Assembly (NCBI GenBank): GCA_903897565.1
Contig: CAIUCF010000079.1
Span: 1-11,694, forward strand
Source of the DNA: an uncultured Rhodospirillales bacterium
GTDB taxonomy: Bacteria > Pseudomonadota > Alphaproteobacteria > ATCC43930 > CGMCC-115725
Direction of reading: 5' to 3'
DNA length: 11,694 bases
Shown here: piece after piece, positions 1 to 5,487 of the stretch
Layout of the letters: each line of letters opens with the position of its first letter
Numbering within the stretch: position 1 is the first letter of the stretch
Translations under genes and position numbers: made by a program
Notes under the pieces: model-generated
The model's database searches: none
The model's input: only the letters and a program-made list of their open reading frames with translations
What the model was told of the DNA's origin: nothing

Positions 1-1562
1 CCGCACATCGCCACCAGCTTGCCCTTGGCCTGCTCGTCGCGGATGAGCTTGAGCTTGGCTTCGGGAGTCGCCTGGGCGAGGAAGTCGTCGACCCCGGACT
101 CGGCGGCGATCGCCGCCGCCGTCAGCGGATTGTCGCCGGTGATCATGACCGTGCGGATGCCCATGGCCCGGAGTTCGTTGAACCGCTCCTTGATGCCGCC
201 CTTGACGACGTCCTTGAGATAGATGACGCCGAGCATACGGCCATCCTTGGCAACGGCGAGCGGCGTGCCGCCGGCCTTGGCGATGCGCTCGACGGCCTGG
301 GTCAGCTCGCGCGGCACGATATAGTTCGAGCCACTCGCCTTCTGCACCCAGTCGGTCACCGCGTCGACCGCGCCCTTGCGAATCTCGCTGCCCTCGATGT
401 CGATGCCGCTCATCCGCGTCTGCGCCGAGAACGGCACGAAGCGGGCGCGCAGCGGCGCCATCTCGCGACCGCGGATATTGTACTTCTCCTTCGCCAGCAC
501 GACGATCGAGCGGCCTTCCGGGGTCTCGTCCGACAGCGACGCCAGCTGCGCCGTATCGGCCAGATCGCGTTCCTCGACCCCCGGCAAGGCCACGAACTCG
601 GTCGCCACACGGTTCCCAAGGGTGATGGTGCCGGTCTTGTCGAGCAGCAGGGTGTCGACGTCGCCCGCGGCCTCGACGGCGCGGCCCGACATGGCCAGAA
701 CGTTGAACTTCACCAGGCGGTCCATGCCGGCGATGCCGATCGCGGAAAGCAACGCGCCGATCGTGGTCGGGATCAGGCAGACGAACAGCGCCACCAGGAC
801 GACGACCGAGATCGTGCCGCCGCCGTAATGGGCAAAGGGCGGGATCGTCACGGTCGCCATCACGAAGATCAGCGTCATGCCGATCAGCAGGATATTGAGC
901 GCGATCTCGTTGGGGGTGCGCTGGCGCTTGGCGCCCTCGACGAGCGAGATCATGCGGTCCAGGAAGGTCGAACCCGCGGCCGCCGTGATGCGGACCTTGA
1001 TCCAATCCGACAGCACGCGGGTGCCGCCGGTTACGGCCGAGCGATCGCCACCGCTCTCGCGGATCACCGGCGCGCTTTCGCCAGTGATGGCGCTCTCGTC
1101 GACCGAGGCGACGCCTTCGATCACTTCGCCGTCGGATGGAATGATGTCGCCCATCTCGACGAAGACGACGTCGCCAGCCTTGAGCTGGACGCCCGGGACA
1201 GTCTCGTAGTTGGCCTTGTCCTCGGGCGAGCGCAGTCGTTTGGCGACGGTCTCCGTGCGGGTTTTGCGCAGCGCCTCGGCCTGCGCCTTGCCGCGGCCTT
1301 CGGCGACGGCTTCGGCCAGGTTGGCGAAGACCACCGTGAACCAGAGCCAGAGCACGATCTGGGCCTCGAACAGGATCTTGCCCTGATGGATCGCGACGTC
1401 GCGGATCAGGATGACCGTCGTCAGGATGGCCACGACTTCGACGACGAACATCACCGGATTGCGGATCAAGGTCCGCGGGTCGAGCTTGCGGAACGATTCG
1501 CCGATCGCCGGGCCGAGGATGGCCGGATCGAGCAGCGAGCTACGATTGGATGAGGTGCTCAT
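1..1562 (-). CDS. kdpB: KdpB, catalytic P-type ATPase subunit of the Kdp K+ transporter (3'-truncated by window edge)
   Basis: KdpB hydrolyses ATP to drive high-affinity K+ import through KdpA in the inner membrane. My minus-strand reading starts at the ATG at 1562-1560 (MSTSSNRSSLLDPAI...) and stays open to the left edge, giving about 520 of the family's usual 680-700 residues. The actuator-domain TGES loop lies at residues 160-163 (1074-1085). The phosphorylation motif DKTGT starts at Asp308 (627-641), matching E. coli Asp307. Ser163 corresponds to E. coli Ser162, the residue reported to be phosphorylated for inhibition at high K+. The window ends in VAMCG, immediately before the expected GDGTNDAP hinge, so the last part of the P domain and the final membrane helices are outside. 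The start is 12 nt after the kdpA stop, so it is co-transcribed with kdpA; the preceding GGGG is only a weak ribosome binding site. Identification is secure; completeness cannot be judged. Confidence 0.97.
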   Translation of the reverse strand, partial: MSTSSNRSSLLDPAILGPAIGESFRKLDPRTLIRNPVMFVVEVVAILTTVILIRDVAIHQGKILFEAQIVLWLWFTVVFANLAEAVAEGRGKAQAEALRKTRTETVAKRLRSPEDKANYETVPGVQLKAGDVVFVEMGDIIPSDGEVIEGVASVDESAITGESAPVIRESGGDRSAVTGGTRVLSDWIKVRITAAAGSTFLDRMISLVEGAKRQRTPNEIALNILLIGMTLIFVMATVTIPPFAHYGGGTISVVVLVALFVCLIPTTIGALLSAIGIAGMDRLVKFNVLAMSGRAVEAAGDVDTLLLDKTGTITLGNRVATEFVALPGVEERDLADTAQLASLSDETPEGRSIVVLAKEKYNIRGREMAPLRARFVPFSAQTRMSGIDIEGSEIRKGAVDAVTDWVQKASGSNYIVPRELTQAVERIAKAGGTPLAVAKDGRMLGVIYLKDVVKGGIKERFNELRAMGIRTVMITGDNPLTAAAIAAESGVDDFLAQATPEAKLKLIRDEQAKGKLVAMC

Positions 1563-1574
1563 GGGATGCCCCAA

Positions 1575-3284
1575 TTAGTACAGATTACCGGCGAGCATCG
1601 CGAAATGCTCGACGACAGGCCCAAGCGCGAGGGCCGGGAAGAAGGTAAGACCACCGACGATCAGGATCACGCCGATCAGCAATGCTACGAACAGCCCGTT
1701 GTCGGTCGGAAAGGTCCCCGCCGAGGGCGGCACGATCTTCTTCGCCGCGAGCGAGCCGGCGCTCGCCAGCATCGGCACGATGAAGAGGAAGCGGCCGACG
1801 AACATCGCGATCGCCATCGTCACGTTCCAGTACGGATTATTGGTCCCGAGACCGGCAAACGCGCTGCCGTTGTTCCCCGTCGCCGAGGAATAGGCGTACA
1901 GGATCTCGCTGAAACCGTGCGGGCCGGCATTGTTGGTGGTCGCCGTGCCGACCGGCAGCACCGAGGCAAGGGCGGTGAATCCAAGCATCGAGAGCGGCAG
2001 GATCAGGATCGCCAGTATGGCCATCTTGACTTCTTTGGCCTCGAGCTTCTTGCCGAGATATTCCGGCGTCCGCCCGACCATCAGCCCGGCGATGAAGACC
2101 GCGATCACGGCGAACATCAGCATGCCGTAGAGGCCAGAACCGACGCCGCCCCAGATGATCTCGCCCAACTCGATATTGAGCATCGGGATCAACCCGGCCA
2201 GCGGCAGGAAGCTGTCGTGCATGGCGTTGACGGCGCCGCAGGAGGCGTCAGTCGTCAAAGTGGCAAATAGCGAGGAGTTGAGGATGCCGAAGCGGGTTTC
2301 CTTGCCTTCCATATTGCCGCCCGACGGATCGATCCCGAATGCGGTGAAGGCCGGATTGCCGCCGGCCTCGACGCCGTAGATCACGAGCACGCCGGCAATG
2401 CTGAGGACCGCCATCACGCCGAACAGCGCCCAGCCCTGACGCTGGTTGCCGACCATGCGGCCGAAGACGTTGGTGAGCGCGGCGCCGAGCATCGTGAGCG
2501 ACAGCATCTCGATGAAATTGGTGAGCGGGGTCGGATTCTCGAAGGGATGCGCCGAATTGGCGTTGAAGAAGCCGCCGCCATTGGTGCCGAACATCTTGAT
2601 CGCCTCTTGCGAAGCCACCGGACCGATTGCGATCGTCTGCTGGGCACCCTCGATCGTGGTTGCCGTGATGTTCGGGCTGAAGCTCTGCGGCACGCCTTGC
2701 CACACCAGGAACAGCGCGTAGACCAGCGCCACCGGGATCAGGACGTAGAGCGTGCATCGGGTCATATCGACCCAGAAATTGCCGATGGTCTTCGCGGACT
2801 TTCGCGCGAAACCGCGGATCAGCGCGACGGCCAGCGCCACGCCGGTGGCGGCGGAGATGAAGTTGTGCACCGCCAGCCCGACCATCTGCGAGAAATAACT
2901 CATCGTGGTCTCGCCACCGTAGGACTGCCAGTTCGTGTTGGTCACGAAGCTGATCGCGGTATTGAGCGAAAGGTCAGGCGACAGGCCGGGGAAGTTCTGC
3001 GGATTGAGCGGCAGATAGTTCTGGAGCCTCAGCATCGCGTAGAGCACCAGGACGAACACGAGATTGAACAGCAGCATGGTCGCGCCGTACTGGCGCCACG
3101 ACTGCTCCCGCTTGGGATCGACGCCGGCAAGGGCGTAGAGCAGGCGCTCGACCGGCACGAGCACGGGGCTGAGCCAGGTGCGCTCGCCGTTGAAGACTTG
3201 AGTCATGAAGGCGCCTACCGGCGCCGTCAAAGCCAGGATGACGCCGAAGAACAGCGCCACCTGCAAGATGCCATTGATGGTCAT
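1575..3284 (-). CDS. kdpA: KdpA, K+-conducting subunit of the Kdp transporter
   Basis: KdpA is the channel-like subunit that selects K+ and passes it to KdpB. It has 569 residues, close to the family's usual 555-600, and is hydrophobic throughout, as expected for about ten membrane helices. All four selectivity-filter loops of the SKT superfamily are visible: TNTNWQ at 115-120, TNGGG at 234-238, SCG at 348-350 and TGNNGS at 469-474. Cys349 fits the conserved filter cysteine of E. coli KdpA. No filter residue looks lost, so it should be functional. The ATG at 3284 is preceded by AAGGGG at a 6-nt spacing (3291-3296), supporting this start. It lies 15 nt after the kdpF stop and 12 nt before the kdpB start, in one operon. 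Family-level knowledge says expression is induced by K+ limitation through KdpDE, but kdpDE is not in the window. Confidence 0.98.
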   Translation of the reverse strand: MTINGILQVALFFGVILALTAPVGAFMTQVFNGERTWLSPVLVPVERLLYALAGVDPKREQSWRQYGATMLLFNLVFVLVLYAMLRLQNYLPLNPQNFPGLSPDLSLNTAISFVTNTNWQSYGGETTMSYFSQMVGLAVHNFISAATGVALAVALIRGFARKSAKTIGNFWVDMTRCTLYVLIPVALVYALFLVWQGVPQSFSPNITATTIEGAQQTIAIGPVASQEAIKMFGTNGGGFFNANSAHPFENPTPLTNFIEMLSLTMLGAALTNVFGRMVGNQRQGWALFGVMAVLSIAGVLVIYGVEAGGNPAFTAFGIDPSGGNMEGKETRFGILNSSLFATLTTDASCGAVNAMHDSFLPLAGLIPMLNIELGEIIWGGVGSGLYGMLMFAVIAVFIAGLMVGRTPEYLGKKLEAKEVKMAILAILILPLSMLGFTALASVLPVGTATTNNAGPHGFSEILYAYSSATGNNGSAFAGLGTNNPYWNVTMAIAMFVGRFLFIVPMLASAGSLAAKKIVPPSAGTFPTDNGLFVALLIGVILIVGGLTFFPALALGPVVEHFAMLAGNLY

Positions 3285-3299
3285 GATGGGCCCCTTGGC

Positions 3300-3398
3300 C
3301 TAGAACTTTTCGGGATGAATCAGGGCGTAGACGAGATAGACGAAGAGCCCGATCGAGACCGCGCCGCCGAGAAGGTTGTCGAAGAGAAAAGTGCTCAT
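3300..3398 (-). CDS. kdpF: KdpF, small membrane subunit of the Kdp transporter
   Basis: KdpF is a single-helix peptide that stabilises the KdpABC complex in the inner membrane. This 32-residue ORF begins MSTFLFDNLLGG, has a hydrophobic core (about residues 13-27) and ends HPEKF. The ending L[IV][HRK]PE[KR]F is the family signature, and the size matches the usual 29-32 residues. It is too short for routine ORF calling and could be missed. Its ATG (3398-3396) follows the stop codon of the 27-aa ORF (3402-3400) after a single base, with only a weak purine-rich site before it (GAGCG), so translation is probably coupled to that ORF. kdpA begins 15 nt downstream. Identification rests on position and C-terminal motif together and is strong. 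Confidence 0.93.
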   Translation of the reverse strand: MSTFLFDNLLGGAVSIGLFVYLVYALIHPEKF

Positions 3399-3399
3399 C

Positions 3400-3483
3400 T
3401 CAGATGCGCTCGCACGCGGCAAGATACGCGAAACCGATGATGAACAGACCGAAGGTCAGGCCGAGCCAATAAAGATCGTACAT
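3400..3483 (-). CDS. 27-aa single-helix membrane ORF leading the kdp operon
   Basis: This ORF of 27 residues starts MYDLYWLGLTF, continues as one hydrophobic helix (about residues 4-23) and ends AACERI. It has no assigned function that I can state. The charged C-terminal CER[LIV] ending after a single helix recalls small unnamed ORFs I believe precede kdpF in other bacteria, but I cannot check this here. Support for it being real: a GGGAG ribosome binding site 10 nt before the ATG, codons with mostly G or C in third position, correct strand, and a stop that is followed after one base by the kdpF start. It is therefore the first cistron of the kdp transcript as far as the sequence shows. It could be an extra structural subunit of Kdp, a translational leader that sets kdpF output, or both. 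It is not a KdpF duplicate, since it lacks the PE[KR]F ending. Confidence 0.72.
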   Translation of the reverse strand: MYDLYWLGLTFGLFIIGFAYLAACERI

Positions 3484-3544
3484 GGTTCAGAAACTCCCAG
3501 ACGCGATTGCGGGACGGGCATTCGCGGTCTCGGATTTGGCTTCC

Positions 3545-3600
3545 ACCATCGATAAGAATACAAGATGGGAATTCTACGTAGGGAATAAGAATTCCATAAA
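3545..3600 (-). promoter_or_regulatory. Candidate kdp promoter and operator region (AT-rich, repeats)
   Basis: This AT-rich stretch sits 60-120 bp before the first kdp cistron. Seen directly: an 8-bp direct repeat ATAAGAAT at 3552-3559 and 3585-3592, offset by 33 bp (about three helical turns); a perfect inverted repeat GGAAT-4-ATTCC at 3582-3595; and the palindrome TACGTA at 3575-3580. On the minus strand a possible -10 TAGAAT lies 17 nt after TTATGG, a poor -35 as would suit an activated promoter. KdpE, the usual kdp activator, is known to bind AT-rich sites, but no KdpE consensus could be matched. Assignment to kdp is from position only. Confidence 0.4.
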
Positions 3601-3638
3601 AATCGGCGCCCCTCCGAGCGAGTACCGTCCACGATTTT
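3599..3638. terminator. Diverged terminator hairpin of the yceI pseudogene
   Basis: The outer arms AAAATCG (3599-3605) and CGATTTT (3632-3638) pair perfectly. An inner CTC/GAG pair closes a five-base loop (3612-3622). The element aligns with the terminator behind the intact yceI (4757-4800), and both are flanked on the left by the shared ATTCCATAAA. The two hairpins keep their outer pairing with different bases. It would lie between the minus-strand yceI remnant and the kdp promoter, and may still insulate kdp from upstream transcription. The interior is poorly paired, so strength is uncertain. Confidence 0.5.
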
Positions 3639-3655
3639 GTTGATTTCTATATAAC

Positions 3656-4000
3656 TTGTCTAATCCGCCTGAACTCGCTCTCGATCTCCAAGTCGACGTC
3701 CTCACCCAGATAGGGCGCATATTTGCCGACACCCCAGGCCTTACGCGTCAGATGGGCCGTGGCGGTAAAGCCGGCCTCCTAATACATGAAGAGGGGCTAT
3801 TGCCCGCCTGGTTGAGGACGACCAGCCGAGTCAGCGGCATGGTCAGGCCGAGCTGCCTGAAATCCCGGCGAACCCTGGAGGTGCTGGAACCTGTCCGGGT
3901 GACCTTGGTCGATTTGAGCGTCGCGGTCGGGAGGTTCGCGACGTTGAAGAAATCGGCGGATCTCAGACGCTCGTCGCGCGGCGGGGTAAGGGTGGCGACA
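3656..4000 (-). pseudogene. Truncated, frameshifted copy of yceI
   Basis: The minus strand aligns with the 3' half of the intact yceI at 4816-5427, from about YceI residue 89 to the C-terminus. One 79-nt stretch (3898-3976 against about 5058-5136) differs at about 11 positions by eye. The reading begins VATLTPPRDERLRSADFFNV and ends with LEIESEFRRI followed by a TAG. Two lesions are visible. One base is missing near 3797-3805 relative to the intact gene (the NPFF region), shifting the frame. The codon for a tyrosine of KYYEAGF has become TAG (3779-3781). The 5' half, including signal peptide and start codon, is absent; homology stops near 4000. A plus-strand open frame across this stretch is only the antisense of the remnant. 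No transposon end is seen at the break. Confidence 0.85.
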
Positions 4001-4083
4001 ATCGATTCTTATGAAATTCTAATGCCGGTGGCGCAAAGCCCCGATCGAATATTTATCCGGGCTGGTGCTATGTGGTCTTCATC

Positions 4084-4300
4084 GTTAACCGGCGATTGCA
4101 GCGTTACCGCTCGAGCGCGGTGGTACGGTGCCTGGATCGCTATTCGGTCCTGGATAACACGTCGGAGTCGGGCCGGCTGATTGGCAGTTTCGGCGTCGAA
4201 GCGTCCGGACCGAGGGAGTCCACGCTCGCGCCGGGGCTCCTCTATCTCTCCGAGGGAACTCCGACGAAGTGGAATCAGCTTCGCCTCGTTTCCGCAACAC
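4084..4300 (+). pseudogene. Start-less, internally deleted copy of the 106-aa hypothetical gene
   Basis: Reading from 4084 in frame, residues align without gaps to the intact gene at 4323. Shared are Cys16, Asp18, Leu23, Ser27, Ser29-Gly30 and Leu32-Ile33-Gly34-Ser35. After SGRLIGSFG the match jumps to VEASG...APGLLYLSEG, which aligns with VEAME...PPGLLYLCEQ. About 31 codons (93 nt) are therefore missing, in frame. The codon in the start position is GTT where the intact gene has GTG, both preceded by CATC. The Shine-Dalgarno position reads ATGTGG where the intact gene has AGGAGG. It has no stop of its own and the frame runs on to a TAA at 4333-4335 inside the next gene. A functional protein from the GTG at 4072 is possible but has no ribosome binding site. 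Confidence 0.72.
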
Positions 4301-4308
4301 TCGCGCTC

Positions 4309-4314
4309 AGGAGG
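4309..4314 (+). promoter_or_regulatory. Ribosome binding site of the 106-aa hypothetical gene
   Basis: A full AGGAGG lies 8 nt before the GTG at 4323. It decides the start: the longer open frame from 4269 has no comparable site, and its extra residues have the look of untranslated sequence. Confidence 0.8.
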
Positions 4315-4322
4315 AACGCATC

Positions 4323-4643
4323 GTGCCCGCCCTAAAATATCTGTCGCCGGACCTACCACGACCGACCTGCGACGATGTCCATGCGATCCTGGAGCATGCG
4401 TCAGGGTCAGGAGAACTGATCGGCAGCCTCGGCGACTACCCAATCTATGAGCAGGTGATCGACCGATTCGGCCGGGTCTATTCCTATCTCGGCCTCGCGC
4501 CTCGTCGCCGCGACGGCAGCTTCGATGTCGAAGCGATGGAACCGGGCGAATTCGTGCTGCCACCGGGGCTTCTCTATCTCTGTGAGCAAAGCCGGGAAAA
4601 ATCGGAATCGACGAGTTCGTCCGACCAGATCAGCCTCATTTAA
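4323..4643 (+). CDS. Conserved-looking 106-aa protein of unknown function
   Basis: I do not recognise a named family. The GTG start at 4323 is chosen because a perfect AGGAGG lies 8 nt upstream. The protein (106 residues, soluble, no signal peptide or membrane helix) begins MPALKYLSPDLPRP. It has a middle block GELIGSLGDYPIYEQVIDRFG (about 30-50), then LGLAPRRRDGSFDVEAMEPGEF (about 56-77) and PPGLLYLCE (80-88), and ends in a Ser-rich polar tail (92-106). The aromatic and Gly-rich pattern suggests a small beta-rich fold; this is inference. A decayed paralogue lies immediately upstream, and the coding part ends about 110 nt before a terminator shared with the convergent yceI. That the paralogue is decayed while this copy keeps frame, start and RBS argues that this one is a real gene. 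Confidence 0.72.
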   Translation: MPALKYLSPDLPRPTCDDVHAILEHASGSGELIGSLGDYPIYEQVIDRFGRVYSYLGLAPRRRDGSFDVEAMEPGEFVLPPGLLYLCEQSREKSESTSSSDQISLI

Positions 4644-4662
4644 AATGGGCTTCCCGATTTGA

Positions 4663-4716
4663 GGACTCGGCGGAGTCCGCTTGAGTACAGGATCAGACAG
4701 CTCGGGCTGATCTGTA
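4663..4716. repeat. Two imperfect hairpins after the 106-aa gene
   Basis: Between this gene's stop and the main terminator lie two inverted repeats. The first is GGACTC-GGCG-GAGTCC (4663-4678). The second is TACA-(g)-GATCAG with a 10-base loop and CTGATC-TGTA (4686-4716), a ten-pair stem with one bulged base. Neither is followed by a T-run, so they are not obvious intrinsic terminators. They may form a structured 3' untranslated region. They have no counterpart at the pseudogene copy. Confidence 0.4.
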
Positions 4717-4756
4717 TACAAGACGGGATCTACAGCAGATGAGTCGTAATTCCATA

Positions 4757-4806
4757 AATATGGACGCCGTCTCGTTCGAGAAGACGCCCATATTCTTTTT
4801 ATTATA
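4757..4806. terminator. Strong bidirectional terminator between the 106-aa gene and yceI
   Basis: Arms AATATGGACGCCGTCTC (4757-4773) and GAGAAGACGCCCATATT (4778-4794) pair at 14 of 17 positions around a GTTC loop. CTTTTT and further AT-rich sequence follow on the plus strand. On the minus-strand transcript two of the three mismatches become G-U pairs, so the RNA from yceI would fold better, though its trailing T-tract is weaker. It separates two convergent genes and can serve both. Confidence 0.8.
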
Positions 4807-4815
4807 TTAGGTTTT

Positions 4816-5427
4816 CTACTTTAACAACTTAAACTCGCCCTCGATCTGCAGGTTGACGTCGTCACCTAAGGCTGGCGCGTATTTGCTGAGGCCCCAGGCC
4901 GTCCGCTTGAAATGCGCCGTCGCGGTAAAGCCGGCTTCGTAATACTTGAAGAAGGGATTGTTCCCCGCCTGGTTGAGGGTCACGAGCAGGGTCAGCGGCT
5001 TGGTCACGCCCAGCAAGGTGAAGTCGCCGCGCACCTTGGCGGTCTTGGGGCCTGTCTGAATGATCTTGGTCGATTTGAAGGTCGCCGTCGGGAATTTCGC
5101 GACGTTGAAGAAATCGGCCGATTTCAGATGCTCGTCGAGCACCGGGTTGAGCGTGCCGACGCTGGCGGTCTGAATAGTTACGTCGAGCGTGCTGTTCTCC
5201 GGCTTGGCCGGGTCGAGTACCAAGGTCCCGGCGGTATCCGTGAACTGGCCGATATAGGTGGAAAATCCGAGATGGCTGATCGACCACGTGACCTTGCCAT
5301 GAGCCTTGTCGAGCGCATAAGTTCCTGGCGTCGCGGCAATGCCGGCCTTGGCGTCGGCGGCGTGGCTTGCCTGCGGCAGGTTGAAAGCAAGGATCGAAAT
5401 CAGGGCGGCGGAGAGAAGGGGCTTCAT
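4816..5427 (-). CDS. yceI: YceI-family periplasmic lipid-binding protein
   Basis: YceI-like proteins are secreted lipocalin-like barrels that bind polyisoprenoid or other lipid ligands; the role here is unknown. The protein has 203 residues, usual for the family. A Sec signal peptide is clear at 1-23 with a cleavage site SHA/AD. The mature part carries the family's conserved stretches: GTYALDKAHGKVTWSISHLG (35-54), FTDTAGTL (62-69), the EHLKSADFF block (99-107), KFPTATFKST (111-120), VRGDFTLLGVTKPL (132-145) and DVNLQIEGEF (190-199). The ATG at 5427 has GAGGAA 6 nt upstream (5434-5439), fixing the start. The gene is divergent from the TonB receptor across 60 bp and convergent with the 106-aa gene. 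A truncated paralogue lies at 3656-4000. The family is certain; the ligand is not inferable. Confidence 0.95.
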   Translation of the reverse strand: MKPLLSAALISILAFNLPQASHAADAKAGIAATPGTYALDKAHGKVTWSISHLGFSTYIGQFTDTAGTLVLDPAKPENSTLDVTIQTASVGTLNPVLDEHLKSADFFNVAKFPTATFKSTKIIQTGPKTAKVRGDFTLLGVTKPLTLLVTLNQAGNNPFFKYYEAGFTATAHFKRTAWGLSKYAPALGDDVNLQIEGEFKLLK

Positions 5428-5487
5428 GTCAGGTTCCTCGTTGCTGAGTGATTATTATTAAACTAGACGAACAGTCGTTATATTGAA
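5428..5487. promoter_or_regulatory. Divergent promoter region of yceI and the TonB receptor gene, with possible operator
   Basis: The 60 bp between the two divergent starts are AT-rich (5451-5462 is almost all A and T). TATATT at 5479-5484 could be a -10 for the plus strand, but it lies only a few bases before the annotated receptor start. TAATAA repeats near 5451-5460 could be a -10 for yceI. The stretch TAGAC-GAACA-GTCGTTA (5464-5480), including ACGA-4-TCGT, has imperfect dyad symmetry resembling TetR-type operators. No exact promoter or regulator can be assigned. Confidence 0.35.

Noticed and set aside
1..1562. kdpB as a truncated pseudogene
   Set aside because: The frame is open to the window edge with intact TGES and DKTGT motifs; the truncation is due to the window, not a lesion.
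828..2270. Long plus-strand open frames over kdpB and kdpA (828-1553, 1566-2270, 2547-3440)
   Set aside because: Highly charged His, Asp and Arg-rich products typical of antisense reading of GC-rich membrane genes; the minus strand carries conserved Kdp motifs.
3656..4180. Plus-strand open frame of 174 codons across the yceI remnant
   Set aside because: It starts at a TTG without a ribosome binding site and is antisense to sequence clearly homologous with yceI on the minus strand.
3586..4340. Mobile element as the cause of the duplicated region
   Set aside because: No transposase, terminal inverted repeats or target-site duplication seen at the edges near 3586, 4000 or 4320; duplication and decay explain the data.
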